Positions 1 through 10,555 of a DNA stretch of 39,344 nt are shown here, piece by piece. Source of the DNA: Petrocella sp. FN5 (GTDB lineage: Bacteria > Bacillota > Clostridia > Lachnospirales > Vallitaleaceae). Every line of letters begins with the position of its first letter. Within the stretch, counting starts at the first letter, position 1. Under the pieces are notes generated by a model. The model ran no database searches, had not been told where the DNA came from, and saw only the letters and a list, made by a program, of their open reading frames with translations. Both the position numbers and the translations under genes were made by a program. The stretch spans positions 1 to 39,344 of the forward strand of contig NZ_JARGDP010000025.1 of assembly GCF_029210395.1 (NCBI RefSeq), read 5' to 3'.

Positions 1-111
1 TCAAAATATAGTCTTACTTACTACCATTATATCAAATGATAATGTCAGCCTCATTACAATGATATTAAAGATATGCGTCAAGTTGGATGCTCGAGTATGA
101 CTTGTAGAGAA

Positions 112-148
112 TAAAAAACATTCCATTATAGAAAACTATAATGGAATG
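112..148 (-). terminator. Rho-independent terminator of gyrA
   Basis: A perfect 12-bp inverted repeat (CATTCCATTATA at 119-130 and TATAATGGAATG at 137-148, loop GAAAAC) lies just past the gyrA stop. Read on the minus strand, the stem is followed by a run of six T, so it should end leftward transcription from gyrB-gyrA. Positions 1-111 hold no gene or clear signal that I can see. Confidence 0.85.
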
Positions 149-165
149 CTATTTTACTCCAAGTT

Positions 166-2691
166 TTAATGATCTGTCATATTTTCTTCAACTATTTCTG
201 ATTCAATTATATCTGCTTCACTAAAATCGTTTTTAAGTTCTTCATCAATCACGACTTTAATCCTTGCAATGCTCGCTATTCGAATATCTTTTTTGAAATT
301 CATCAATTTAACACCTGAAGTTATTCTTCCAAGTCTTGATACATCACTGACTCGAATTCTAATGACAATACCTTCAGTGGTTATAATAATCATTTCATCG
401 CCTTTTCTAACCGCTTTCATACCCAAAACATTGCCAGAACGTTCACTGATTTTATAGAACTTAACACCTTTACCGCCTCTATGTTGAACGGTAAACTGTT
501 CCATTTTAGTTCTCTTACCTAGTCCGCCTTCAGATACAATAAGTAAATCAGTTCCTTGAGATATGAGTTGCATACCTATGACTTCATCACCTTCATTTAA
601 ATTCATACCCCTGACACCTTGAGATGTTCTTCCAGTTATACGTACATCCTTTTCATCAAATCGTATACACTGTCCATATTTTGTTCCTAGAATGATTTCT
701 TCTTGGTCATTGGTCAGTTTAACTTCAATCAGATTATCTTCATCCTTAAGCCCTATTGCTATTAATCCATTTTGTCTAATATTCTGATACTCCATGATTG
801 AAGATTTTTTTATAACACCTTTTTTTGTTGCCATTACAATATAAGTGTCTTCTTTATACGATTTCAATGGAATGACGGCCGTAATTTTTTCACCCGGATC
901 AAGTTGTAATAGATTTACAATAGCTGTACCTCTAGCTGTTCTACCAGACTCTGGTATTTCGTATGCCTTCAATCGGTATGCTTTACCTTTATCCGTAAAA
1001 AATAGCAAGTAATGATGGGTAGATGTAAGGAAAATATCCTTTACAAAGTCATCTTCCATGGTTTTCATACCTTTTATACCTTTGCCGCCACGATTTTGGC
1101 TTTTATAAGTATCTGCTGGCATACGTTTTACATAACCAAGACGGGTCATGGTTATAACTGTGTTTTCCTTTTTAATAAGATCTTCCATATCTATTTCAGA
1201 AGAGTCATAGGTTAATTCCGTTCTTCTTTGATCAGCATATTTTTCTTTTATAATCAAAATTTCTTCTTTAATCTTTTGATACAATAAATTTTCATCTGCA
1301 AGTAAAGCTTTTAATTCTTTAATGGTTTCTTGAAGCTCATTAAACTCACTTTCGAGTTTTTCTCGTTCTAAACCGGTCAAAGCTCTAAGTCGTAAATCAA
1401 CAATAGCTTGAGACTGTACTTCTGAAAAACCAAACCTTTCCATTAGATTTAATTTTGCATCAGCAGTTGAATTAGATGCTCGAATCACCTTGATAACTTC
1501 ATCAATAAAATCAAGGGCCTTAAGCAATCCTTCAAGTATATGAGCACGCTCTTCCGCTTTCTTTAGATCATACTTGGTTCTTCTCGTTACCACATCTACT
1601 TGATGATTTAAGTAATGCTCTAACACCTCTTTTAGATTAAGTACTTTTGGTTCGTTATTTACCAATGCCAACATATTAATCCCAAAAGAATCCTGCAATT
1701 GTGTATGTTTATACAATTGATTTAATACTACATTTGCATTTGCATCTCTTTTTAATTCGACAACAACATGCATACCGTTTCTGTCAGACTCATCTCTTAA
1801 ATCCGATATACCTTCCATTTTTTTATCTTTTACAAGATCGGCAATCTTTTCAATGAGTTTTGCTTTATTAACTTGATAAGGGAGCTCTGTTATAACTATT
1901 CTATTTTTTCCACCTGACATGGCTTCAATATTAGCTACAGCTCTAACTTTAACAATGCCACGTCCGGTTCTATAGGCTTGTTCAATACCTTGGGTCCCCA
2001 GTATAATACCTGCTGTTGGAAAATCAGGTCCTTTGATGACTTCTAATATCTCGTCGATATCCGTATCTCTGTCTTCTATTACTCTATTGTCAATAATCCT
2101 TGTTACACCATCTATAACTTCACCAAGATTATGAGGTGGTATGTTGGTTGCCATACCAACGGCTATTCCTGATGCACCATTAACCAATAGATTCGGAAAT
2201 CTAGCCGGTAATACCAAGGGTTGTTTTAAAGATTCATCAAAGTTTGGACCATAGTCTACTGTGTCCTTACCAATATCCGCTAACAATTCCATGGCGATTT
2301 TACTCATTTTTGCTTCTGTATAACGCATTGCTGCTGCACTATCACCATCGACTGATCCATAATTACCATGACCATCTACAAGCATATACCTATATGAAAA
2401 ATCTTGAGCCATTCTAACCATGGTCTCATATATGGAACTGTCTCCATGAGGGTGGTACTTACCCATTGTATCACCAACAATACGCGCTGATTTTCTATAA
2501 GGCTTATCGGGTGTAAGATTTAACTCACTCATAGAGTATAAGATACGTCGCTGTACCGGTTTTAAACCATCTCTAACATCCGGTAATGCTCTTGATGCAA
2601 TAACACTCATAGCATAGTCAATATATGACTTTTTCATTTCATCTTGAAGATCTACTGATATGATTTTATCAAATTGATTGTTATCATCCAT
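166..2691 (-). CDS. gyrA: DNA gyrase subunit A
   Basis: This is the breakage-reunion subunit of type II topoisomerase, which introduces negative supercoils together with GyrB in the cytoplasm. The protein is 841 residues, usual for GyrA. The active-site tyrosine is Tyr124 in AMRYTEAKM. The quinolone-determining region [10 protein letters not shown] (80-89) carries Ser85 and Glu89 at the positions matching E. coli Ser83 and Asp87, so no classical resistance change is visible. The C-terminal pinwheel domain has the GyrA box QNRGGKG (531-537), which separates gyrase from ParC, and a second related QHRGGKG further on. The ATG is preceded by GGAGGAAAC. It lies downstream of gyrB with a mini-element between them, and is probably co-transcribed. 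Confidence 0.98.
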   Translation of the reverse strand: MDDNNQFDKIISVDLQDEMKKSYIDYAMSVIASRALPDVRDGLKPVQRRILYSMSELNLTPDKPYRKSARIVGDTMGKYHPHGDSSIYETMVRMAQDFSYRYMLVDGHGNYGSVDGDSAAAMRYTEAKMSKIAMELLADIGKDTVDYGPNFDESLKQPLVLPARFPNLLVNGASGIAVGMATNIPPHNLGEVIDGVTRIIDNRVIEDRDTDIDEILEVIKGPDFPTAGIILGTQGIEQAYRTGRGIVKVRAVANIEAMSGGKNRIVITELPYQVNKAKLIEKIADLVKDKKMEGISDLRDESDRNGMHVVVELKRDANANVVLNQLYKHTQLQDSFGINMLALVNNEPKVLNLKEVLEHYLNHQVDVVTRRTKYDLKKAEERAHILEGLLKALDFIDEVIKVIRASNSTADAKLNLMERFGFSEVQSQAIVDLRLRALTGLEREKLESEFNELQETIKELKALLADENLLYQKIKEEILIIKEKYADQRRTELTYDSSEIDMEDLIKKENTVITMTRLGYVKRMPADTYKSQNRGGKGIKGMKTMEDDFVKDIFLTSTHHYLLFFTDKGKAYRLKAYEIPESGRTARGTAIVNLLQLDPGEKITAVIPLKSYKEDTYIVMATKKGVIKKSSIMEYQNIRQNGLIAIGLKDEDNLIEVKLTNDQEEIILGTKYGQCIRFDEKDVRITGRTSQGVRGMNLNEGDEVIGMQLISQGTDLLIVSEGGLGKRTKMEQFTVQHRGGKGVKFYKISERSGNVLGMKAVRKGDEMIIITTEGIVIRIRVSDVSRLGRITSGVKLMNFKKDIRIASIARIKVVIDEELKNDFSEADIIESEIVEENMTDH

Positions 2692-2737
2692 TCATGTTTC
2701 CTCCATAACTGGTTTCTATTATAAACACTTTAATCAT

Positions 2738-2802
2738 GGTTAAGGTGTCAAAACAATATTTTATATGTAAATATTGTTAAACTTCGTTTTGATCCTTCAA
2801 CC
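2738..2802 (-). mobile_element. Mini-copy (65 bp) of the palindromic element family
   Basis: The ends GGTTAAGGTGTCAAAAC (2738-2754) and GTTTTGATCCTTCAACC (2786-2802) are inverted repeats matching the family ends. The middle has collapsed to a short stem, AATATTT/AAATATT. A direct repeat AATCAT sits immediately outside both ends (2732-2737 and 2803-2808), as expected of a target-site duplication. The end facing gyrA carries TTGACA reading toward gyrA, and a TATAAT lies 22 bp further on, which is too far for a standard promoter. The element sits between gyrB and gyrA, so it should be transcribed in their mRNA. Confidence 0.75.
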
Positions 2803-2811
2803 AATCATGCT

Positions 2812-4764
<1,953 letters not shown>

Positions 4765-4777
4765 TTATATATGAGTC

Positions 4778-5878
4778 TTAAGACTTATGCAAATCTGACT
4801 CATTTATTACTTTTGCATCTTTTACTTTATATATCTGATAGCCACTTAACTCATTTTTAATAAAATCATCAATACCTGTACATGTGATAAAAGTTTGAAT
4901 ATCCTTTAAATGCTCAATCAAATAATGCTGTCTTTGATGATCCAGTTCGGATAAAACATCATCAAGTAAGAGTATAGGTGCATGATTGACTTGATTTTTA
5001 ATTAACTCTATTTCAGATAATTTTAGAGCCAGTGCTGCTGTTCTTTGCTGCCCTTGTGATCCATAAATTCTAATATCTATATTATTAATATCAAAGCGAA
5101 CATCATCTCTGTGAGGACCAACAGTCGTTGTTCCTTTTTTTAAATCACCGGTTCTTGCATCTGCCAATTTTTTCTTATAGTCTTCTACACTGACATCATT
5201 TTCATACATCATATCAATGGTTTCTTTTTTTCCTGATAAATGTAAATGTTTTTCATACAATATTGGTCTTAGATCCTCAATGAAATTTTTTCTCATTTCA
5301 ATAATTGTTGTACCGTACTTCACCAACTGATCATCCCACACATCCAAGAGATTTAGCATATCCGATCTATTATGGCTGTTTTTCAATAGCTGATTTCTTT
5401 GCTTTAATACTTTATGATAATGACTTAAATAATACATATACAATGGTTTAAGTTGACTTAACTCAAGGTCAATAAACCGTCTTCTATCTTTTGGTCCATT
5501 TTTTATTAAACCTAAATCTTCAGGAGAAAACATGATGATATTAATTAATCCAAATAACTCATTAAGTTTTTTAATAGGATTTTTGTTAACGGCAATACTT
5601 TTTTTACCGATTTTCTTTAAATGCACATCTATGGTTTCAATTATATCATTTTTTTCAAAAACCATATAGACATGAGCATCTTTTTCATTAATCCGAATTA
5701 ATTCTTTATCTTTACTTAATCGATGAGACTTGGAAGTTGCACACAAATATATTGCCTCTATAAGATTTGTTTTTCCTTGAGCATTATCACCATAAAATAT
5801 GTTAATACCTGGATTAAAATCAATAGCAGCTTCCTGATAATTCCTATAGTTATTCAATTCCAAGTGTCTTATGTACAT
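4778..5878 (-). CDS. recF: DNA replication and repair protein RecF
   Basis: This SMC-like ATPase acts with RecO and RecR to load RecA at gaps. The start at 5878 is chosen over an ATG three codons upstream because TGAGGTG lies six bases before it. The product is 366 residues, normal for RecF. It shows the N-terminal MYIRHLELNNYRNY strand, Walker A GDNAQGKTN (30-38), the ABC-type signature region YGSQGQQRTAALALKLSE, and Walker B ILLLDDVLSELD. It follows the S4-domain gene closely, an arrangement conserved next to dnaN in Firmicutes. Confidence 0.97.
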   Translation of the reverse strand: MYIRHLELNNYRNYQEAAIDFNPGINIFYGDNAQGKTNLIEAIYLCATSKSHRLSKDKELIRINEKDAHVYMVFEKNDIIETIDVHLKKIGKKSIAVNKNPIKKLNELFGLINIIMFSPEDLGLIKNGPKDRRRFIDLELSQLKPLYMYYLSHYHKVLKQRNQLLKNSHNRSDMLNLLDVWDDQLVKYGTTIIEMRKNFIEDLRPILYEKHLHLSGKKETIDMMYENDVSVEDYKKKLADARTGDLKKGTTTVGPHRDDVRFDINNIDIRIYGSQGQQRTAALALKLSEIELIKNQVNHAPILLLDDVLSELDHQRQHYLIEHLKDIQTFITCTGIDDFIKNELSGYQIYKVKDAKVINESDLHKS

Positions 5879-5906
5879 GAAGTTCACCTCATGAAGGTAT
5901 CATATT

Positions 5907-6128
5907 TTAATCAACAACATATTTGACTACAATTAAATCAAAACCAGATACCTCAATTTTATCACCATCTCTCACTTTTTTCCCTCTTTGATATTCTATT
6001 TGTCCGTTATACTTCACTTCTCCATTTAGGATCATTATTTTTGCATGAACACCTGAATCAGCAATACCTGCCAACTTTAATAATGCACCTAGTTTAATAA
6101 ATTCCGTATTAATTATTATTTCTTTCAT
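5907..6128 (-). CDS. yaaA: S4-domain RNA-binding protein (YaaA/RlbA type)
   Basis: This small cytoplasmic protein of 73 residues consists essentially of one S4 RNA-binding fold: IKLGALLKLAGIADSGVHAKIMILNGEVKYNG followed by KKVRDGDKIEV. The family is encoded between dnaN and recF in most Firmicutes and is linked to ribosome assembly. The ATG at 6128 has GGGTGATGAT before it. An ATG at 6140 would overlap the end of dnaN and is also possible. The five-base gap to dnaN suggests one transcript dnaN-yaaA-recF. Confidence 0.92.
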   Translation of the reverse strand: MKEIIINTEFIKLGALLKLAGIADSGVHAKIMILNGEVKYNGQIEYQRGKKVRDGDKIEVSGFDLIVVKYVVD

Positions 6129-6132
6129 ATCA

Positions 6133-7239
6133 TCACCCATTCAATCTAATTGGCAATATTAAGTATTTGTAATCTTCACCTTCAACTTGGCGAACAATAC
6201 AAGGATTCAATGCATTTGTAAACTGCATGCATATTTCTTCATCTTCGATCGCCTTAAGCGCATCTAAAAGATACTTAGGATTAAAAGCGATATCAATAGG
6301 CTGACCTTCTCTTACAATCATTAGTTCTTCATGGACATTACCAAGTTCCGTATTAGAAGTGATCAATAATGTATCCTCTTTTATTTCAAACTTCACTGGA
6401 CTTTTTTTACTTTCCCTAGCTATTAAAGCTGCTCTTTCAATACTCATCATTAATTCTTTACGATTCACTGTGATCAGTGTTTCATAATCACCTGAAAATA
6501 GATTTGCATACTTAGGATACTCTCCTTCAAGCAATCTAGACACAACAATACTCTCCTCAAGCTCAAACAAAACATGCTTATCCGTAAAATAGATAGATAG
6601 CATATCAGCTTCATCACTTGATAGTATTTTACTTATTTCACTTAGAGTCTTACCAGGAACAACAACAGCAGTATCACTAAACTCATCCGTAAAATCTACT
6701 TTTCTAATAGAAATTCTATAGCCATCCATAGATATTATACTAAGGGCGTTATCCTTGATTTCTATCAATTCACCTGTCAAAATAGGCTTAATTTCTTTTA
6801 TAGCAATACTAAATAAGGTTTGATGAATCATATCCTTCAAAACACTTTGCTTAATAGAAATACTTGTATCTTTAGTTACTTGAGGTAATTGAATAAATTC
6901 TGTACAAGATTGGCCTGGTATATTAAATATGGATTTTTGACAAACAATAGTCGTCATATTACTTTCATCTACAGTTATATCTACCATAGCATCCGGTAAT
7001 TTTTTTACTATTTCCGAGAATATTCGTGCATCAATGGCCACACTTCCTGATTCAATTATATGTGCTTTTACATGACTTTCAATACCAATTTCTAAATCAT
7101 TGCTAATTAGCTTAAATTCATTTTGGGTTGCTTGAAGAAGTATACATTGAAGAATGGGCAAAGTTGTTCGAGTTGAAACAGCTTTAAGGGAAGTATTGAC
7201 GCCATTAAGCAAGTCATTTTTATGACAATTAATTTTCAT
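6133..7239 (-). CDS. dnaN: DNA polymerase III beta subunit (sliding clamp)
   Basis: This is the ring-shaped processivity clamp of the replicative polymerase. The product is 368 residues starting MKINCHKNDLLNGVNTSLKAVSTRTTLPILQ, the usual first strand and helix of the beta clamp. It covers three clamp domains and ends with the conserved hydrophobic tail YLILPIRLNG. The start at 7239 is chosen by homology; the GGAG before it is rather far (11 bases). Upstream in-frame codons would add nine residues of atypical sequence. It lies 254 bp downstream of dnaA across the probable unwinding site. Confidence 0.97.
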   Translation of the reverse strand: MKINCHKNDLLNGVNTSLKAVSTRTTLPILQCILLQATQNEFKLISNDLEIGIESHVKAHIIESGSVAIDARIFSEIVKKLPDAMVDITVDESNMTTIVCQKSIFNIPGQSCTEFIQLPQVTKDTSISIKQSVLKDMIHQTLFSIAIKEIKPILTGELIEIKDNALSIISMDGYRISIRKVDFTDEFSDTAVVVPGKTLSEISKILSSDEADMLSIYFTDKHVLFELEESIVVSRLLEGEYPKYANLFSGDYETLITVNRKELMMSIERAALIARESKKSPVKFEIKEDTLLITSNTELGNVHEELMIVREGQPIDIAFNPKYLLDALKAIEDEEICMQFTNALNPCIVRQVEGEDYKYLILPIRLNG

Positions 7240-7266
7240 GATGTGATAAACTCCTCTCCTGTGCAA

Positions 7267-7474
7267 AAGATAAAATATATGATTTTTTATAGTAATGATA
7301 GTAGTAAGGGATGTGAATATGTGTATAAGTGTTCTAAGCCATAAGTAGGTAAGGTTTCTTAGAGTCTAATAACCCTGTGAATAGATAAAAAAGTTATTCA
7401 TTTTAATCCACATGGTCATAGTTCTAATATAATCATCAACAGCCAATACTAGAGTTTATGAAAGGTTATACACA
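7267..7474. other. oriC: oriC part 2: AT-rich unwinding element, DnaA-trio-like run and DnaA boxes
   Basis: In the dnaA-dnaN spacer an AT-rich stretch (7267-7289) is followed by consecutive triplets TAG TAA TGA TAG TAG TAA (7290-7307), then GGG, then DnaA boxes TGTGAATAT (7313-7321, one mismatch) and TGTGTATAA (7320-7328). Further boxes are TGTGAATAG (7376-7384), TAATCCACA (7404-7412) and a perfect TTATACACA (7466-7474). The order AT-rich, trios, short G run, boxes matches the basal unwinding system described for Bacillus subtilis, so strand opening probably starts here. The 7475-7520 remainder shows nothing clear. Confidence 0.72.
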
Positions 7475-7520
7475 GCTTTAAATGGTGTAAATCAATAATA
7501 TCGTTTTGATGTCTTATTCA

Positions 7521-8879
7521 TTATTTACCTGTTATTTTTTTTGTCAGTATATCTATTGTATTTTTTAGAGTCATATCTGTGACGAGTTCTGTTTTTATTT
7601 TTTCATAACCATGAAGTACAGTTGTATGATCTCTTCTTCCAATTTCTTCACCAACTTTTGGTAGTGACATATCTGTTAATTTACGACATAGATACATGAC
7701 AATCTGTCTCGGATAAGCAATTTCTCTAGGTCGTTTTTTGGATATTATATCTGCAGGTGTTACATTGTAATGCTCAGATACAATTTCTAGAATAAGTTTG
7801 AATGTTATTTTTGTGTCTTCTTGTGGCGAAATTAAGTCTTTTAAAGCTGCTTCAGCCATTTCCTTTGTTATTTCTTTTGGTAAAAGAAGTCTAGAATAAG
7901 CTAAAATCTTATTAACAGCACCTTCAAGTTCTCTAATATTAGATTTAACATTGTTTGCTACGTATTGCATGACATCATCTGGAAGATCTAGATTTTCTAT
8001 TTCAGCTTTTTTCCTTAAAATAGCCACCCTAGTTTCAAAATCAGGTGCTTGTATATCTGCAATTAAGCCCCATTCAAATCTTGATCTTAATCGTTCTTCT
8101 AAGGTTTCGATTTCTTTTGGTGGTCGATCAGAGCATATAATAATTTGTTTTTTTGCTTCATATAAGGTGTTAAAAGTATGGAAAAACTCTTCTTGTGTTC
8201 TTTCTTTTCCTGCAATGAACTGTATATCGTCTACTAGAAGGACATCAATACTACGATATTTTTTTCTAAACTCTTCATTTTTATCATCTCGAATAGAGTT
8301 GATAAGTTCATTGGTGAATTTTTCAGATGAAACATAAAGAACATTGGCTTTAGAATCATCATCTAATATGAAATGAGCTATGGAATGCATTAAATGTGTT
8401 TTTCCTAATCCAACACCACCATAAATGAAAAGTGGATTATAGGCCTCAGCAGGTGCTTCTGCGACTGCTAAAGAAGCTGCATGTGCAAATTTATTATTGT
8501 TGCCTACAACAAAAGTGTCAAAAGTATATCTGGCATTTAAATTTCTTTGATCACTGGTGTTGTTATTAGAAAAACCAATCAAGTTGTTGTTTGAATTCGA
8601 TTTAGTATCAAAATCTAAACTTTGATTAGGTAGAACAAATTGTATATCATAGATTTTCCCCATGACTTCGTTAATAGCGATTTGAATGGATTTATAGTAT
8701 TTCTTTTCAATAACATTTTTGGCCATTTGATCATCTGCTTCTAGAATAATCAAATCACCCATTACTTTAACAGGTTCAAGTTTTTCCAAAAATGTTTTGT
8801 AAGATATAATGGATATATCCGATTCGTATCTTAAAAGATTTTTTATGTCATCCCACTTGTTGATAATTGGATGATCCAT
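7521..8879 (-). CDS. dnaA: Chromosomal replication initiator DnaA
   Basis: This is the AAA+ initiator that binds DnaA boxes and melts the origin. The 452-residue protein has the N-terminal interaction domain, a short Asn-rich linker (about 92-115), and the AAA+ domain with Walker A GGVGLGKT (154-161) and Walker [10 protein letters not shown] followed by FIAGK. The C-terminal helix-turn-helix has the signature [11 protein letters not shown], close to the usual GGRDHTTVxHA. A GGGGG ribosome site precedes the ATG. The promoter appears to use a -35 box lying within a relic of the palindromic element family. Confidence 0.98.
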   Translation of the reverse strand: MDHPIINKWDDIKNLLRYESDISIISYKTFLEKLEPVKVMGDLIILEADDQMAKNVIEKKYYKSIQIAINEVMGKIYDIQFVLPNQSLDFDTKSNSNNNLIGFSNNNTSDQRNLNARYTFDTFVVGNNNKFAHAASLAVAEAPAEAYNPLFIYGGVGLGKTHLMHSIAHFILDDDSKANVLYVSSEKFTNELINSIRDDKNEEFRKKYRSIDVLLVDDIQFIAGKERTQEEFFHTFNTLYEAKKQIIICSDRPPKEIETLEERLRSRFEWGLIADIQAPDFETRVAILRKKAEIENLDLPDDVMQYVANNVKSNIRELEGAVNKILAYSRLLLPKEITKEMAEAALKDLISPQEDTKITFKLILEIVSEHYNVTPADIISKKRPREIAYPRQIVMYLCRKLTDMSLPKVGEEIGRRDHTTVLHGYEKIKTELVTDMTLKNTIDILTKKITGK

Positions 8880-8897
8880 TAAAATACCCCCTTTTGT

Positions 8898-8929
8898 ATT
8901 ATAGTATAGTAGTAGGTTTAAAGCGTCAA
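8898..8929 (-). promoter_or_regulatory. dnaA promoter
   Basis: On the minus strand TTGACG (8929-8924) is followed after 17 bp by TACTAT (8906-8901), with TATAAT three bases further on (8903-8898). Transcription would start near 8891-8894, only a few bases before the GGGGG ribosome site, giving a very short leader. The -35 box lies inside the 39-bp palindromic relic at 8914-8952. Confidence 0.65.
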
Positions 8930-8952
8930 AACTATATAGTTGAGCTTTAACC
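8914..8952 (-). mobile_element. 39-bp relic of the palindromic element family
   Basis: This near-palindrome starts GGTTTAAAGCGTCAAAAC and ends GTTGAGCTTTAACC, around the perfect 12-bp palindrome AACTATATAGTT. The same string occurs at the right ends of full-length copies, for example 39169-39180. It reads as the right end of an element in minus orientation with the core deleted. No convincing target duplication is visible (only GTA on both sides). Confidence 0.6.
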
Positions 8953-9214
8953 GTATTAGGCTTTATTCTCTCAATATATGTTTAAGAACAGATATATAAC
9001 CTGAGACATTAGTTTAATCATGTTGACGGATACATCCATTAACATGATTAAAATTCTAACCAAGTATTCAATACGGACAAATGTGTATTGTTATATAACT
9101 GTTAATAACTAATAATAGGAAGTTCTTTTACATACTGGTAAATTATTCAACTTTCAAACGTATTAGATTATACCAAGTTGTTAGCTTAGAGCTAAAATAT
9201 AAGGGAAAGTTGAA
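8951..9214. repeat. Palindrome-rich spacer between dnaA and the DnaA-box cluster
   Basis: No gene is visible. The segment contains nested inverted repeats: CCGTATT/AATACGG (8951-8957 and 9069-9075); a perfect 12-bp repeat TTTAATCATGTT/AACATGATTAAA (9013-9024 and 9041-9052) with GGATACATCC inside its loop; TTCAACTTTC/GAAAGTTGAA (9146-9155 and 9205-9214); and TTAGCT/AGCTAA (9181-9195). Some may be decayed copies of the palindromic element family, since TTCAACTTTC resembles its inner end. Positions 9215-9350 show only AT-rich sequence. Confidence 0.5.
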
Positions 9215-9350
9215 ACATATTATAAAAGTTCTATTTAAAGAAATGAAGTCTATTATATATAATACTCTATCAATAGAAGGATTTCAATTGAAGTTTTTGC
9301 TTGAAAAAGATTTATAATGTGTATGAAAGACGAAAAAAAACTGTGGAAAG

Positions 9351-9580
9351 TGTGTATAATTATTTTATACTATGGTTATACACACCATACACTTAATAGT
9401 TATCAAAATTGTCATAACCACCTATTTTAAAGGGATTTTTGTATTATATTCAAAGATTAATAAACAGAATATAAGAATAAAAACAAGGTTTTATCCACAT
9501 ATTTAATGGATGGTGTGGATAAATATATTTAAACAAGTTATCCACAATTAACCAAATGATTTTCATTTTTATGTGGATAA
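9351..9580. other. oriC: oriC part 1: DnaA-box cluster upstream of dnaA
   Basis: Six perfect DnaA boxes of the form TTATNCACA occur here: 9351-9359 (reverse), 9376-9384, 9491-9499, 9514-9522 (reverse), 9538-9546 and 9572-9580 (reverse). Four of them are the strongest form TTATCCACA. The stretches between and after them are very AT-rich. The cluster stands between divergent dnaA and rpmH, the classical Firmicute origin position, and gene direction flips here. Confidence 0.9.
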
Positions 9581-9612
9581 ACTAAATAAAAATTATTTAA
9601 AGCTTTTTTTTC

Positions 9613-9641
9613 TTGACTCTTAAGGGTTTTGTGACTATAAT
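9613..9641 (+). promoter_or_regulatory. rpmH promoter
   Basis: TTGACT (9613-9618) and TATAAT (9636-9641) are separated by exactly 17 bp, close to the ideal housekeeping promoter. It should drive rpmH and, through an attenuating hairpin, rnpA and genes beyond. The leader is about 85 bases. Confidence 0.82.
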
Positions 9642-9735
9642 TGAAATGGTGCTTTTGAAGCAACAATTTTAGCAAATTAATTATAATTATTAATTTGATA
9701 TAGCTTTTACGAACTATATAAGGAGGTGCATATCA

Positions 9736-9870
9736 ATGAAAAGAACTTATCAGCCTAAAAAAAGACAGAGAAGTAGAGAACATGGCTTTCGAAAAAGAAT
9801 GAAAAATAAGAGCGGTAGAAATGTTTTAGCTAGAAGAAGAGCTAAAGGCAGAAAGAAATTGTCAGCATAG
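9736..9870 (+). CDS. rpmH: 50S ribosomal protein L34
   Basis: This 44-residue, strongly basic protein starts [20 protein letters not shown] and ends KKLSA, the standard L34 sequence including the GFRKRM and [12 protein letters not shown] blocks. It is a component of the large ribosomal subunit. AGGAGG stands ten bases before the ATG. It is the first rightward gene after the origin, as in most bacteria, and is followed by a hairpin before rnpA. Confidence 0.97.
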   Translation: MKRTYQPKKRQRSREHGFRKRMKNKSGRNVLARRRAKGRKKLSA

Positions 9871-9892
9871 GCCGCATTTATGTGGCCTTTTA
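9868..9892 (+). terminator. Hairpin/attenuator between rpmH and rnpA
   Basis: AGGCCGCA and TGTGGCCT pair around the loop TTTA, followed by TTTTATTCTTAT. The stem begins at the rpmH stop codon. A partial terminator here would explain how abundant L34 mRNA and scarce RnpA mRNA are made from one promoter. That is inference from position and structure. Confidence 0.7.
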
Positions 9893-9907
9893 TTCTTATA
9901 TTCAATT

Positions 9908-10246
9908 ATGAGTGATAAAATTAGAGCGTTAAAAAACAATGAATTTGTAAAAGTTTATCAAACTGGAAAATCAAAAGCCAATAAATTGTTAATCATGTAT
10001 GTGATCAAGAATAATGGAAATATTAATAGACTGGGTATTTCTGTCAGTAAAAAAGTAGGTAATAGTGTAATTAGGCATCGTGTCAAAAGACTTATAAAAG
10101 AAGCCTATAGGTTGAATGCAAAATCATACAGCATTGGTTTTGATATCGTAGTTATCGCCAGAAATACAGCAAAAGCTAACAATTATCATGAAATTGAAAG
10201 TGCATTAATGCACTTGGCTAAACTCAATAAAATATTAGTGCTTTAA
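9908..10246 (+). CDS. rnpA: Ribonuclease P protein component
   Basis: This is the protein subunit of RNase P, which helps the catalytic RNA remove 5' leaders from tRNA precursors. The 112-residue basic protein shows the family order: an aromatic patch [22 protein letters not shown], then the signature [14 protein letters not shown]. In the usual RNR motif (RNRxKR) the Asn is replaced by His here, a variant I associate with some Clostridia. No clear Shine-Dalgarno site precedes the ATG; the 37 bases before it are mostly the hairpin and T-rich sequence. The start could therefore be coupled or non-canonical. Confidence 0.95.
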   Translation: MSDKIRALKNNEFVKVYQTGKSKANKLLIMYVIKNNGNINRLGISVSKKVGNSVIRHRVKRLIKEAYRLNAKSYSIGFDIVVIARNTAKANNYHEIESALMHLAKLNKILVL

Positions 10247-10276
10247 AATCCTACTATAATTCGATATAATAGGATT
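10247..10276 (+). repeat. Hairpin after rnpA
   Basis: AATCCTACTATA and TATAATAGGATT pair with one mismatch over 12 bp, starting directly after the rnpA stop. No good T-run follows, so it may be a weak terminator or a processing/stability hairpin ahead of yidD. Confidence 0.5.
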
Positions 10277-10305
10277 AATTCATTTATTTGAGAAAAGATG
10301 GTATA

Positions 10306-10515
10306 ATGAGAAGAATTGCTATTGGTATTGTTCTGTTTTATAGAAAGTTCATATCACCTATGACAAAATCCAGTTGTATATATATACCAACTTGTTCGAT
10401 GTATGCCTTGGAGGCTTATGAAAAATATGGATTTGTAAAGGGAAGCTATTTGTCTATCAAAAGGATATTACGATGTCATCCTTTTGCAAAAGGTGGTTTT
10501 GATCCACTTAAGTAA
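10306..10515 (+). CDS. yidD: Membrane protein insertion efficiency factor YidD
   Basis: This small inner-leaflet protein supports YidC-dependent membrane insertion. From the ATG at 10306 it is 69 residues and shows the family pattern [52 protein letters not shown], including the conserved cysteines. A TTG at 10288 would add six residues and has AGGA upstream, so the exact start is open. I prefer the ATG because family members begin within a few residues of the hydrophobic stretch. It lies between rnpA and yidC, its standard place. Confidence 0.93.
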   Translation: MRRIAIGIVLFYRKFISPMTKSSCIYIPTCSMYALEAYEKYGFVKGSYLSIKRILRCHPFAKGGFDPLK

Positions 10516-10555
10516 AAGAATATATTTGGGTAACTATAATTAGGAGGATTCATTC

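Noticed and set aside
1-111. Possible element end or RNA gene at the window start (TCAAAATATAG)
   Set aside because: The match to the element end is too short, and no inverted partner, promoter or RNA fold is evident.
7951-8337. 128-codon open frame on the plus strand
   Set aside because: It lies wholly inside dnaA on the opposite strand, has no ribosome site and no recognisable domain. It is a shadow of the real gene.
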